Shown here piece by piece: positions 1-7,161 of a DNA stretch of 17,820 nucleotides (position 1 is the stretch's first letter; each line of letters begins with the position of its first letter). This DNA is from Deltaproteobacteria bacterium UBA4427. GTDB lineage: Bacteria > Myxococcota_A > UBA9160 > UBA4427. Location of the stretch: the NCBI GenBank assembly GCA_002390675.1, contig DGPZ01000171.1:1007-18826 (forward strand), read 5' to 3'. Both the position numbers and the translations under genes were made by a program. The notes beneath the pieces are model-generated. The model saw only the letters and a program-made list of their open reading frames with translations. It had not been told where the DNA came from and ran no database searches.

Positions 1-749
1 ATCTGAAGCGCCTGAAGGGCTTTCTTGTGCTGCACGTACGCCGGGTGCATATCGCATTGCTGCAGCCAATCCCCGTAACTAGGCACCCTCGCCTGGGTCT
101 CCATCCCGAGACAGCGAAGGTCCAACATCATCAAGGGAATACATTCCTCCGCGAGCATCGCACCAAAAGGATGCATCGCGGCGACCGCAGGATTCATCCC
201 CCTTAGCCCTTCCATACCCTTCTCAGCATCAGCGATCCGCGGATCATCAAATTTCGTGGCCAGCGTCGGAGGCGGCGTAACCGCCCTCGCCTCCCATTGC
301 CGCAGCGGCCGGACCATAGGATCCAGACCAAGCAGAATCGAAAGAATGCTCGTGCCTGTTCTGGGCATTCCGAGAATTACCCAAGGCCGGCGGATCTCTT
401 CGTCCTTCGCGGCCGGATTAGCCTTGGTCCACTCCTGAAGTCGGATGCGCGTCACGAGCTGTGTCGTGACCATCCTGCGTACAACCACACGTCCGAAGGT
501 CGATAGATTGGCTTCCCGCTCCATCGAATCCATTAGGCGCTCAAGGGGCTCGCGATAGCTATCGCCCCCGAAGTCACTCGAGCCTGCATCCTTAATTGCC
601 GCCTCAACAATCGAGTCGGGATCGAGGGAGGGCTTCATGCCGACAACCGAAGCCGCTTGCCCCACGGCATTCAGCACACGCAGCACCGGAGACTTGAGCT
701 TCCCGTCGCGAAACGTATATGCCTTGACCTGTTGTGCTTCTCCGGTCAT
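1..749 (-). CDS. Sulfotransferase family protein (3' end beyond the window)
   Basis: The first 249 codons of a gene that leaves the window at its left edge. Residues 124-134 read VILGMPRTGTS, the glycine/serine-threonine-rich loop that binds the 5'-phosphosulfate of PAPS in sulfotransferases (Sulfotransfer_3 type). Residues 1-120 form a helical lead before it, as in bacterial members of this family. The family transfers sulfate from PAPS to hydroxyl or amino groups of small molecules or glycans; the substrate cannot be told here. The ATG at 749 overlaps the TGA of the MFS gene (ATGA), so the two are probably translationally coupled and co-transcribed. The rest of the PAPS site (3'-phosphate motif) lies outside. 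The family call is fairly firm; function beyond that is open. Confidence 0.8.
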   Translation of the reverse strand, partial: MTGEAQQVKAYTFRDGKLKSPVLRVLNAVGQAASVVGMKPSLDPDSIVEAAIKDAGSSDFGGDSYREPLERLMDSMEREANLSTFGRVVVRRMVTTQLVTRIRLQEWTKANPAAKDEEIRRPWVILGMPRTGTSILSILLGLDPMVRPLRQWEARAVTPPPTLATKFDDPRIADAEKGMEGLRGMNPAVAAMHPFGAMLAEECIPLMMLDLRCLGMETQARVPSYGDWLQQCDMHPAYVQHKKALQALQ

Positions 750-1978
750 GCGACTCGATTACTCCTATGAGCTCCAAGCAGGCAAACGAGCCCGCCCAAC
801 AGAGCGATGGCGAAAATTGTGAGCGCGAATCGGTAATTCCCGTTCGACTCGAAAAGCGACGCAGCAACAAGAACTGCGGCCGACATGACGGGCAGCATCA
901 TTAGATTCGATAGACCCATCGCGCGACCGAGGGATTCGGCCCCGATCGTTTTACCAAGCAACATCATATAGAGCGGAATCACGCCACCCATAGAGAACCC
1001 CACCAAAGCTGAGAGCCCCATCACCAAGACCGGGGCGGGCTCCAAGGAAAACGCCCCATAACATGCAGCAGTCGTCGCAATTGATCCGAATAACAGAGTC
1101 TTGAGTCCGATTCGATCCGCGAGAATCCCGAATACAATACTTCCGGGGACACCCATCCAGAATTGCGCCGCAAGAACATTCGAGCGCGTCGCTTCATCGA
1201 GCCCAACAGCGCCTAGATAAGCGGCGATATGCACCGTCCACCCCGTCGTAATTCCGGCCACGATGGCAAACATGCCACCTGCCCAGAGAAAGGCTGGGCT
1301 GCGCACGACATCGGCCATGGACTGACCGGCCGAAGCTACTTCGCCGGATTTAGCTGCTAACTCAATTGCCAAACCCGTATCCGCGCTCGAATCGGAAGCT
1401 GCCGGGACATCGTCAAAATGCCTCGGAACAATCAAAACGATGAGCGGAACAACGACCACCCCCGCGATTGCTGCAAAGAGTTGGAACACGTCTCGCCATT
1501 CAGTCGTGAGCAGGAGCCAGCCCGCGAATGCCGCAAATATGCCGGATCCAAGTGGCGGCCCCACGCTCATCAGACCCATGGCGCGGCCGCGGCCGCGATC
1601 GAAATAGTGGGTAATCAACTTCCCGGCGGTTAAAGGCCCGAGTGGAGGAATTGAAAAACCCGCCAGGCCAGCCGCGATACCGAGCACCCAAAGGTTCGGC
1701 GCGACCGAGGCCAATACTTGAGCACTGATCATGCCGCAGGCACCCACGAGCATCGCAGCCCGAACATGCCCTCGATCCAGAACGATCCCCGTCACGATGC
1801 TGCCAATCGTGAGCGTCAGCATAATCAAGATCTGACCGCTCGCGATCACAGTACGCGGCGCTTCGAATGCGAGTTCGAGGGGTTCTAAGAAGATCGGGAC
1901 TATGCCGACCGTGAGTCCAACCGCGATGCCTTGGGTCAACATCGCGACGGCGAGAATCGAGCGCTGGGTATAGGTCAT
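746..1978 (-). CDS. Major facilitator superfamily transporter
   Basis: A 410-residue protein, the usual MFS length, made of about 12 hydrophobic segments in two halves joined by a hydrophilic loop around residues 190-225 (rich in Asp, Ser, Ala). The loop after helix 2 reads GIVLDRGHVRAAM, a version of MFS motif A (GxxxDRxGxR). It is an inner-membrane secondary carrier; overall look is of the oxalate/formate or monocarboxylate-like MFS groups, but the substrate is not readable. The ATG at 1978 is the first start and has no clear Shine-Dalgarno sequence. Its stop overlaps the start of the sulfotransferase by 4 nt, and it diverges from the acyltransferase at 2083. The pairing suggests export or import of a sulfated or to-be-sulfated compound, which is inference only. 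Confidence 0.88.
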   Translation of the reverse strand: MTYTQRSILAVAMLTQGIAVGLTVGIVPIFLEPLELAFEAPRTVIASGQILIMLTLTIGSIVTGIVLDRGHVRAAMLVGACGMISAQVLASVAPNLWVLGIAAGLAGFSIPPLGPLTAGKLITHYFDRGRGRAMGLMSVGPPLGSGIFAAFAGWLLLTTEWRDVFQLFAAIAGVVVVPLIVLIVPRHFDDVPAASDSSADTGLAIELAAKSGEVASAGQSMADVVRSPAFLWAGGMFAIVAGITTGWTVHIAAYLGAVGLDEATRSNVLAAQFWMGVPGSIVFGILADRIGLKTLLFGSIATTAACYGAFSLEPAPVLVMGLSALVGFSMGGVIPLYMMLLGKTIGAESLGRAMGLSNLMMLPVMSAAVLVAASLFESNGNYRFALTIFAIALLGGLVCLLGAHRSNRVA

Positions 1979-2038
1979 GAGTGGGGCGAGTGTAGACGGC
2001 TCAGGTACGAGTCGCCGCGGGCCAAGGCGCCAAACTCA

Positions 2039-2055
2039 ATCGCCCGACGGGCGAT
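2039..2055. promoter_or_regulatory. Perfect inverted repeat in the divergent promoter region
   Basis: Arms ATCGCCC and GGGCGAT around a GAC centre lie between the divergent MFS gene (start 1978) and acyltransferase gene (start 2083). The 104-base interval must hold both promoters, so a dyad here could be an operator or a 5' UTR hairpin of the acyltransferase message. No convincing -35/-10 pair was identified, and the repeat is not seen elsewhere in the window. Confidence 0.25.
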
Positions 2056-2082
2056 CGTCTCGCCGCTCGCTACTCTTACGTA

Positions 2083-2685
2083 ATGTCGAAACGGCCTGTA
2101 AGACACTTTGTTGCGCGAGCCTTTCTCGCGGCGACGGGATGGAAGCCCGAAGGCGTTCGACCCGACGTACCGCGCTACGTAATGATCGCCGCGCCACACA
2201 CGTCGAATTGGGATTTCGCGTACCTGCTCGCCTTCGCCGAGTACTTCGAGATCGAAATGTCGTGGATAGGCAAGCACACGCTCTTCAAACCACCGATCGG
2301 CTTCTTCATGCGTGCGCTCGGCGGGATCCCCGTTCGTCGAGACAGGAGAGAAAACGTCGTCACCAGCCTCGCCCGCGTCTTCGAAGACTATGAAGAGCTT
2401 GGCCTTGCAGTTCCCGCGGAAGGCACACGAAGCCACGTCGACCACTGGAAATCTGGCTTCTATCACATCGCCCGTGAAGCCAAGGTCCCAATCATCATGA
2501 GCTTTCTCGACTACGAGCGGAAGGTCGGCGGCTTCGGTCTAGCCTTCTATCCGAGCGGTAACCTCCGCGAAGACATGGACGTGATTCGAGCCTTCTACAG
2601 CAACAAGAAGGGCAAGTTCCCGGAACTCTTCGGAACGATCCGCTTGCTCGAAGAAGACTCTGCGACGACCGACTCGGAAGACTGA
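2083..2685 (+). CDS. Lysophospholipid acyltransferase family protein (PlsC-like)
   Basis: A 200-residue member of the glycerolipid acyltransferase superfamily (PF01553). The catalytic HX4D box is H39-TSNW-D44, block II is around GGIPVRR (residues 80-86), and block III is EGTR at 113-116, which binds the glycerol phosphate. Such enzymes transfer an acyl chain to a lysophospholipid or related acceptor at the inner membrane. There is no long N-terminal membrane anchor, so it is a small soluble or peripheral type. It is the only plus-strand gene; it converges with the rsmJ-rsmE group and diverges from the MFS gene. No Shine-Dalgarno sequence precedes the ATG, but no other in-frame start close by fits. 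It may not be the essential PlsC, because it is shorter than typical PlsC; the acceptor is unknown. Confidence 0.87.
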   Translation: MSKRPVRHFVARAFLAATGWKPEGVRPDVPRYVMIAAPHTSNWDFAYLLAFAEYFEIEMSWIGKHTLFKPPIGFFMRALGGIPVRRDRRENVVTSLARVFEDYEELGLAVPAEGTRSHVDHWKSGFYHIAREAKVPIIMSFLDYERKVGGFGLAFYPSGNLREDMDVIRAFYSNKKGKFPELFGTIRLLEEDSATTDSED

Positions 2686-2714
2686 GCGGGATGATGCGGA
2701 GTTTCATCGCCCGC
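2686..2714 (+). terminator. Possible hairpin terminator between convergent genes
   Basis: Directly after the acyltransferase TGA, GCGGG(2686-2690)/CCCGC(2710-2714) and GATG(2693-2696)/CATC(2705-2708) can pair into a two-part stem with an 8-nt loop. It sits in the 50-base gap between convergent genes, where a terminator is expected, and could act on both strands. No T-tract follows on either strand, so it would not be a classical intrinsic terminator. Confidence 0.3.
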
Positions 2715-2735
2715 GAGTCGTGGACCGCATAACAT

Positions 2736-2948
2736 TTACCCCAGGAAAAGTGCCGCCGCGGGATTCCCGATCCCTTCGATCCAGGCGTATCCCAAGTCGT
2801 CCAGAAAACGATCGAGTTTTTCGGTGTCGCTCTCGGGTACTTCGAGCCCAGCCAAAACTCGGCCGAATCGAGTGGCGTCTCGCGCCGCCAGATCGTAAAC
2901 CGACGCAAGCAGAATTCGTACGAGAAATCCCTTGCCTGCCCCGGACAT
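2736..2948 (-). CDS. Short ORF resembling the C-terminal end of threonine dehydratase (ACT-like domain)
   Basis: Seventy codons. Residues 26-70 (FGRVLAGLEVPESD, then DRFLDDLGYAW, then GNPAAALFLG) closely resemble the last ~45 residues of biosynthetic threonine ammonia-lyase IlvA (typically YGRVLAG..., LGY..., NPAYRLFLG). That end belongs to the regulatory Thr_dehydrat_C domain that senses isoleucine/valine. The N-terminal 25 residues align poorly with the preceding IlvA helix, and there is no catalytic PLP domain in this or a neighbouring frame. The ATG shares one base with the rsmE stop (TAATG), so it looks translationally coupled to rsmE. It may be a relic of a fused or lost ilvA, or a small stand-alone ACT-like protein. 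The resemblance comes from memory of the family and was not searched. Confidence 0.5.
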   Translation of the reverse strand: MSGAGKGFLVRILLASVYDLAARDATRFGRVLAGLEVPESDTEKLDRFLDDLGYAWIEGIGNPAAALFLG

Positions 2949-3688
2949 TAATTCGTCTCCTCGGAAGCGCCGTCGGCTCCGCGATGCCCAGCGTTATGCC
3001 CAGCGCTAATGTTATGCGCGGTCGCCGCCGCGATCGCCGCGACTTCGATCCTTAGATTATAAGCGCCAAAAGATACGGGACGCGCTTCTCGCTTCAGCAG
3101 CCGCCCACGCTCCGACTCCGTAAAGCCCGCTTCGGGCCCGATCAGAATGAGCCGGGTCCCCCCTCCGAAGGGTGCAGCTTTTCCTTCGCGATCACCAAAC
3201 ACAACCGACCCACCCGCGCCGTGACGCTCGATGGCGGTTTCCAAATCAGTGGGCTCGTCGATCGCAAGAACCCAGGCGCGACGAGCAACTTTTGCGCTCT
3301 CGATCAGGATCCGCTGCGAACGAGAAGACGATGGATCAATCTTTCGTACGGCGGAATCCTCAAGCACAAGAGGCTGCCATCTCACAGCACCCAGCTGCGA
3401 CAACATCTGAAGCATCGTCGATAGGCGATCGCCCTTAGGAATCGCCGACGCGATCACGAACTCTTCCGGCGGCGCGGCAATTAACTCTATCGACGCCACT
3501 TCAACTTTCGTTTCGCGTCGCGCCATTGACGTAAGTTGAGCCTGCGCCACACGACCGGCCCCGTCGAAGACAACTAGCTTATCACCCACTTTGAGCCGCC
3601 TCGCCGAAACATGGCGTGCCTCTTCAGCAGAGAGTACGACCTCTCCTTCGTCCGGCAGACTCTCGGCATAGCACCACAATTCGCTCAT
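2948..3688 (-). CDS. rsmE: 16S rRNA (uracil(1498)-N(3))-methyltransferase RsmE
   Basis: A 246-residue SPOUT-class methyltransferase, close to the usual ~243. It has the N-terminal PUA-like part (HVSARRLKVGDKLVVFDGAG) and the C-terminal knotted SAM-binding part with IGPEAGFTESE and LRIEVAA, matching the RsmE signatures IGPEGGF(T/S)xxE and LR(I/L)ETAA with small substitutions (Ala for Gly, Val for Thr). QMLSQLGA and ESAKVARR are also family-typical. It methylates U1498 of 16S rRNA in the assembled 30S subunit using SAM. The ATG overlaps the rsmJ stop (ATGA) and a GGCGGA sequence lies upstream, so translation is coupled. Its own stop overlaps the next small ORF. Confident call. Confidence 0.95.
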   Translation of the reverse strand: MSELWCYAESLPDEGEVVLSAEEARHVSARRLKVGDKLVVFDGAGRVAQAQLTSMARRETKVEVASIELIAAPPEEFVIASAIPKGDRLSTMLQMLSQLGAVRWQPLVLEDSAVRKIDPSSSRSQRILIESAKVARRAWVLAIDEPTDLETAIERHGAGGSVVFGDREGKAAPFGGGTRLILIGPEAGFTESERGRLLKREARPVSFGAYNLRIEVAAIAAATAHNISAGHNAGHRGADGASEETN

Positions 3689-4551
3689 AATATTTCCGCC
3701 GCCGTCGAACTTGAAGCCAACTTCGCAGACGGGCTCATCTTCTCTGGATTCACATAGACATCGAAACGAACGAGTTTCGTCTCGACTTCAAAACTCGCTC
3801 CCGGGACAAGCGCCTCGGCGTGGTGCGGTCGTTTAACCACCACTCGCGCCGCATAGGGACGTGCTCGTTCAACTAACTCGGCAGCATCCGTTTGCCCACC
3901 GAGCAAAGCCCGGAGGACCTGTAACTCCCGTCGCGGCTTCGCGCTAGAGCGTTTAGGCGGTGGATACATAGGGTCTATGTACACACCTTGATCGAGACCT
4001 TCTATCGACGACAACAAAGCATCGCCATCCTGATGCGTGAATTCGAGTCGATTCGCGATAGTCTCGGGCACTGAACCTGCTTCGCAAGCCGCGCGCCAGC
4101 CGCTCGCGAGCAGCGCGAAGACCGCGGAGTCCCTTTCGGACGCCCGGACGGCGTGGCCTGCACGTGCGAGCCGGTAGGCGTCGCCGCCTAATCCAGCAGT
4201 CAAATCAAAGATCCGAAGCGTTCGTTTCCCGAAGGCACGCACGAGTGGGTTGCGGCCTGCCCCGCCGCGGTCCGGCGGAAAAGTTGCGCGAATGCCAGGA
4301 CGCGAATGTTGCCCCGGCGGCCTAAGGTCGAGTGCGCCTCTGGACGTCGACAACTGGAAATAGTCGTCGCCTGCCAACCTTCGATCTTCCTGCTGCCGAT
4401 CTGAAACGGCCGTGATTTCGTCCGCCGACGCATCGAGCCCAAACAGTTCCACAAGTAAGGAACCCCATCGCGCATCAGCGCGAAGCGTGGGGTCCAGGCT
4501 CACATTAGCCGGGTCGATACGATGTTCGGAATCCAAGGTGATGCCCCGCAT
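3685..4551 (-). CDS. rsmJ: Class I SAM-dependent methyltransferase, RsmJ-like (16S rRNA G1516)
   Basis: From the ATG at 4551 this encodes 288 residues. It has the RsmJ pattern: a GALDLRPPG lead, the SAM-binding loop FDLTAGLGGDAYRLA, the catalytic-type motif YIDPMYPPPKRS (RsmJ usually DPMFPH), a KPRRELQVLR helix, and the C-terminal VVVKRP followed by VRFDVY. RsmJ makes m2G1516 in 16S rRNA with SAM. A TTG at 4581 would add ten residues but lies directly after a hairpin with no ribosome site, so the ATG is preferred. About 70 residues at the N-terminus before the methyltransferase part exceed the conserved core. Neighbour rsmE overlaps by 4 nt, giving two 16S rRNA base methyltransferases in one unit. 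Family is firm; the exact target base is inferred. Confidence 0.88.
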   Translation of the reverse strand: MRGITLDSEHRIDPANVSLDPTLRADARWGSLLVELFGLDASADEITAVSDRQQEDRRLAGDDYFQLSTSRGALDLRPPGQHSRPGIRATFPPDRGGAGRNPLVRAFGKRTLRIFDLTAGLGGDAYRLARAGHAVRASERDSAVFALLASGWRAACEAGSVPETIANRLEFTHQDGDALLSSIEGLDQGVYIDPMYPPPKRSSAKPRRELQVLRALLGGQTDAAELVERARPYAARVVVKRPHHAEALVPGASFEVETKLVRFDVYVNPEKMSPSAKLASSSTAAEIL

Positions 4552-4587
4552 GCTCGACGTCGTACAGACGTCGCGCCGCAACGATAG

Positions 4588-4605
4588 CGGGCTTCAGGAA
4601 GCCCG
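4588..4605 (-). other. Perfect hairpin in the rsmJ leader
   Basis: CGGGCTTC and GAAGCCCG arms (8 bp) flank a 2-base centre, so in RNA the loop would open to about 4 nt. It lies 37 bases before the chosen rsmJ ATG. There is no T-tract after it on the minus strand. It may be a leader structure, attenuator or protein-binding dyad. Confidence 0.35.
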
Positions 4606-4673
4606 AGCCACAGCACGTCGCTCGAGGGAACTAGTCCACGCGCGCGGCGGGAAGAAGCTCATGGACAGTGCGC

Positions 4674-4790
4674 TCACCGCCGAAAAACGCGGGCGGCAAA
4701 GAGCATGAGGTCGAACAAATCAGCGGCCCCGTCGACGCGAAAGGCGGCGGGGAGGAGTCGAAGCTCCCGACGGATGAAAGGAGCGGTCAT
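4674..4790 (-). CDS. Possible 38-residue small protein
   Basis: ATG at 4790 to TGA at 4674. The product is Leu/Phe/Arg/Ala-rich: MTAPFIRRELRLLPAAF, then VDGAADLFDLMLFAARVFRR, which could form an amphipathic helix. Third codon positions are mostly G or C like the neighbours. There is no clear ribosome-binding site, and I recognise no family. It may be a chance ORF in the gap; it is listed because it is the only plausible coding stretch there. Confidence 0.18.
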   Translation of the reverse strand: MTAPFIRRELRLLPAAFRVDGAADLFDLMLFAARVFRR

Positions 4791-4882
4791 ATCCGCAGCC
4801 AAGCCGCAAATCGACGAGAGCCAACCCTAGTTAGGTCTTGTCCTTCCCGGAGAAGTCCCCCAGACACCCAATTCAGCCTCTA

Positions 4883-4902
4883 GGATCAAAACGAGGTGAT
4901 CC
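4883..4902 (-). terminator. Possible terminator-like hairpin after the lar-hydrolase unit
   Basis: GGATCA and TGATCC arms (6 bp) surround an 8-nt loop, about 35 bases past the hydrolase stop on the minus strand; outer CTAGG/CCTAG bases (4879-4907 region) offer an alternative pairing. No T-tract follows. Position fits a terminator or 3'-end stabiliser, structure alone is weak. Confidence 0.25.
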
Positions 4903-4937
4903 TTCCTAGTACGGGTCCCCTGAATAGGGTCGCCGCA

Positions 4938-5723
4938 TTAGGTTTGAGCGAGTAAAAACGCCGCGGCCGTCTCCGCAAACTCCGCTCCGTCGTAGTCCAC
5001 GGTCGCAACATGGGCCGAGCGCTCTAGCAGCATGAGGCGCTTGCGGCCCGAATCCGTACCCACCGACTCGAATAGACGCCTAGCGTCTCGGGGACGGACC
5101 GTTTGATCCAGAGCGCCATGCGCCACCAGGATCGGCGCATCGATTCGGGCCAAATCGGGAATGACTTTTTTTTGCAAGCGAATCAATTCGAACACGGCAT
5201 TGAAAGGCATCGCCGGAAATTGTGGATGCCTTGCCAACGCTTCCGGATCCGCGAGGCCGGACGGTTTCTTCGGACGCGACTTCCGAATCAGACGCAGGAG
5301 CGGAATCAGCAGCGGAATAGGAGGCGCCAATTGAAGTGGCGCTCCGACCGTTACGATCCCCTCGATTCTCTCCGTCTCCGCGAGACGCAGGCTGACCAGG
5401 CCTCCCAGTGAGACCCCAACCAGATACACGCACTCGTGCTCTGCACGCAGGGACGCTAGCTCCGTGCGCGCCAGCTCAACCCACTCTTCATGGCGCGTGG
5501 CCGCAAGATCATCAACCGTGCCGTTATGCCCTGCCATCCAGATGCCAACCGCGCGAACGCCACGTGAAACGAGTGCTTCGGCGACCGGCCGCACCTCGTA
5601 GGGTGTCCCCGTTAGCCCGTGAAGACAGAGCGCCACCGAACCGGTTTCCGTGCCCGCTTCCGGGCGAAGATCGAAGGGGGCGACATCGACCGTCGCTTCG
5701 ACTTGCGAAGGCCCGAGCGTCAT
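4938..5723 (-). CDS. Alpha/beta hydrolase, carboxylesterase/lipase type
   Basis: 261 residues with a complete alpha/beta-hydrolase set: oxyanion loop HGLTGTP (35-41), nucleophile elbow GVSLGG with Ser105, acid Asp206 in HGALDQTV, and His238 in ERSAHVATVD. This layout matches Est30-like carboxylesterases and monoacylglycerol lipases, which hydrolyse short-to-medium esters or acylglycerols. There is no signal peptide, so it is cytoplasmic. The ATG overlaps the larC stop (ATGA), so it is translated with larB-larC. A link to the nickel-pincer cofactor is not known to me and could be simply co-expression. An eight-A run at 5173-5166 is read in frame (CAA AAA AAA GTC). The fold and triad are confident; substrate unknown. 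Confidence 0.9.
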   Translation of the reverse strand: MTLGPSQVEATVDVAPFDLRPEAGTETGSVALCLHGLTGTPYEVRPVAEALVSRGVRAVGIWMAGHNGTVDDLAATRHEEWVELARTELASLRAEHECVYLVGVSLGGLVSLRLAETERIEGIVTVGAPLQLAPPIPLLIPLLRLIRKSRPKKPSGLADPEALARHPQFPAMPFNAVFELIRLQKKVIPDLARIDAPILVAHGALDQTVRPRDARRLFESVGTDSGRKRLMLLERSAHVATVDYDGAEFAETAAAFLLAQT

Positions 5724-7021
5724 TCGGCGAAGTCCCGCCTCGCCTGTTCGCGTACGCGTTCGACGACTTGGCGAAGCGGAATACCGTGTTTGCGAGCGAG
5801 CCGTTTACAATCATCGTATTCCGGGGAGCATTCGAGTTCGCCCTCTGGACTGCGGATCAGTTTGACCGAAACGGTTCCCAGGGGCGTCTTCAGCTTCTGG
5901 TTTGATCGCTCTAGGATCAGGCGATCCCACTCGGCAACGCGGACCCCAATCGCCGTCGACTCGGCGAAAAGAATCCGAGCCAACTTGTCGCGATCCATCG
6001 GCTTGGCCAAAACGCGCACCAAAAAGCCGGGGCGATTCTTCTTCATCTGTAGATGCTGCAGCGAAACATCCAACGCCCCTTCTTCGAAGAGCCGCTCCAT
6101 CAGATAGTCGAAATGCTCGGGAATGAGATCATCTAGATTGGTCTCGATACAGACGACGCGGTCTCCGGATAGGCCACCGGAACGACCCAGCGTCGCGCGA
6201 AGAACGTTAGGCAGGTGCCCAGGCCGATCGTTGCCCGCCCCGTATCCCACCTTCTCCACGGTCATCGCCGGCAATACTCCGAACTCATCCACTACGGTCT
6301 TAAGGATCGCGGCGCCCGTCGGCGTGAGCGTTTCCCATGCAACCCCCGCCGGCACTGTAGGGAGGCCCACAAGTAACTCGAGAGTCGCCGGAGCGGGCAG
6401 CGGGAGCAGGCCATGATCCGAAGCAATCGTCCCGTGCCCGATCGCAACCGGGGAACAGGTCACTCGGTCGACGCCGAGCAGCTCGAGCCCGACCGCAGCC
6501 GCGACTACATCGACGATCGCGTCGACCGCCCCGACCTCGTGAAAATGTACGTCTTCGAGCTTCGCACCGTGGACCTTCGCTTCCGCCCGACCGAGCACTT
6601 CGAAGATCGCGAGGGACCGATCTCGAACGTCGGCTCCAAGCTTCGACCCCGCGATCAGATCGCGAATCTCCGCATACTTTCGACCGTGGCCGTGCGCGCC
6701 GGCATGCGAGTGACCGTGTCCGTGCTCATGTCCATGGTCATCCGAATGCGAATGGCCGTGAGCGGAAGGGCTCTTCGCGTGCCCGTGCGCCTTCTTCTCC
6801 GCCTTGCGTTTGGCTTCGGAGACGGGCACACGCACATCGACATAACGCGCTGCAAAGCCGTTTCGATCAACTCGTTTCACGACGAGCTTAAATTCGAGAC
6901 CGAGGGGCGCGAGACCTTCGAGCAGCGCTTTCCGCGACAGACCGAGGTCGAGCAAGGCGCCCATAAACATGTTCCCGGCAGCGCCGGAGAATGCGTCGAG
7001 ATGAAGAATGCGTTGACTCAC
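5720..7021 (-). CDS. larC: Nickel-pincer cofactor biosynthesis protein LarC
   Basis: LarC inserts nickel into the sulfur-loaded nucleotide made by LarB and LarE (CTP-dependent cyclometallation), giving the nickel-pincer nucleotide used by lactate racemase and related LarA enzymes. Visible: N-terminal LDAFSGAAGNMFMGALLDLG (family LDxFSGxxGDM), a His-rich stretch of HGH/HSH repeats near residues 77-115, VHFHEVGAVDAIVDVVAA, LPLPAPATLELL, TPTGAAIL, GYGAGNDRPGHLPNVLRA, and ETNLDDLIPEHFDYLMERL. In Lactobacillus plantarum LarC is made from two ORFs by frameshifting; here it is one uninterrupted ORF. I chose the GTG at 7021 because the conserved fold begins four residues later; an ATG at 7129 would add a 36-residue non-conserved lead. 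Neither start has a good ribosome site. Confidence 0.92.
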   Translation of the reverse strand: MSQRILHLDAFSGAAGNMFMGALLDLGLSRKALLEGLAPLGLEFKLVVKRVDRNGFAARYVDVRVPVSEAKRKAEKKAHGHAKSPSAHGHSHSDDHGHEHGHGHSHAGAHGHGRKYAEIRDLIAGSKLGADVRDRSLAIFEVLGRAEAKVHGAKLEDVHFHEVGAVDAIVDVVAAAVGLELLGVDRVTCSPVAIGHGTIASDHGLLPLPAPATLELLVGLPTVPAGVAWETLTPTGAAILKTVVDEFGVLPAMTVEKVGYGAGNDRPGHLPNVLRATLGRSGGLSGDRVVCIETNLDDLIPEHFDYLMERLFEEGALDVSLQHLQMKKNRPGFLVRVLAKPMDRDKLARILFAESTAIGVRVAEWDRLILERSNQKLKTPLGTVSVKLIRSPEGELECSPEYDDCKRLARKHGIPLRQVVERVREQARRDFAE

Positions 7022-7161
7022 AAGGGGGAGGCTACTCGGCCCGCAGCGCGGCGACAATCTCTCGCCTCGGGATTGCCAACCTTGAGCGACGAGGGCGCCT
7101 GTGCGAGGCAAGGGCCGATCGCAGACCATGAACTCAGCGGCGGTTGGTCAGAGGCCGTTAA

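Larger units (their letters stand above)
4552..4937. other. 386-base gap without a confident gene
   Basis: This lies downstream of the hydrolase and upstream of rsmJ, so it should contain a terminator for the lar unit and the rsmJ promoter. I see two small dyads (4588-4605 and 4883-4902), a 38-codon minus-strand ORF (4674-4790), and no convincing promoter hexamers. I compared it with remembered features of RNase P RNA, tmRNA, SRP RNA and 6S RNA and found no match. Confidence 0.6.

Noticed and set aside
1975..2466. 163-codon minus-strand ORF opposite the acyltransferase
   Set aside because: It is antisense to a gene with clear acyltransferase motifs, shows no recognisable domain and overlaps the MFS start.
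4552..4937. RNase P RNA, 6S RNA, tmRNA or SRP RNA in the gap
   Set aside because: None of the conserved blocks I know for these RNAs is present on either strand.
7022..7129. 36-residue N-terminal extension of LarC from the ATG at 7129
   Set aside because: It does not resemble LarC N-termini, and the conserved fold begins right after the GTG at 7021; kept only as an alternative.
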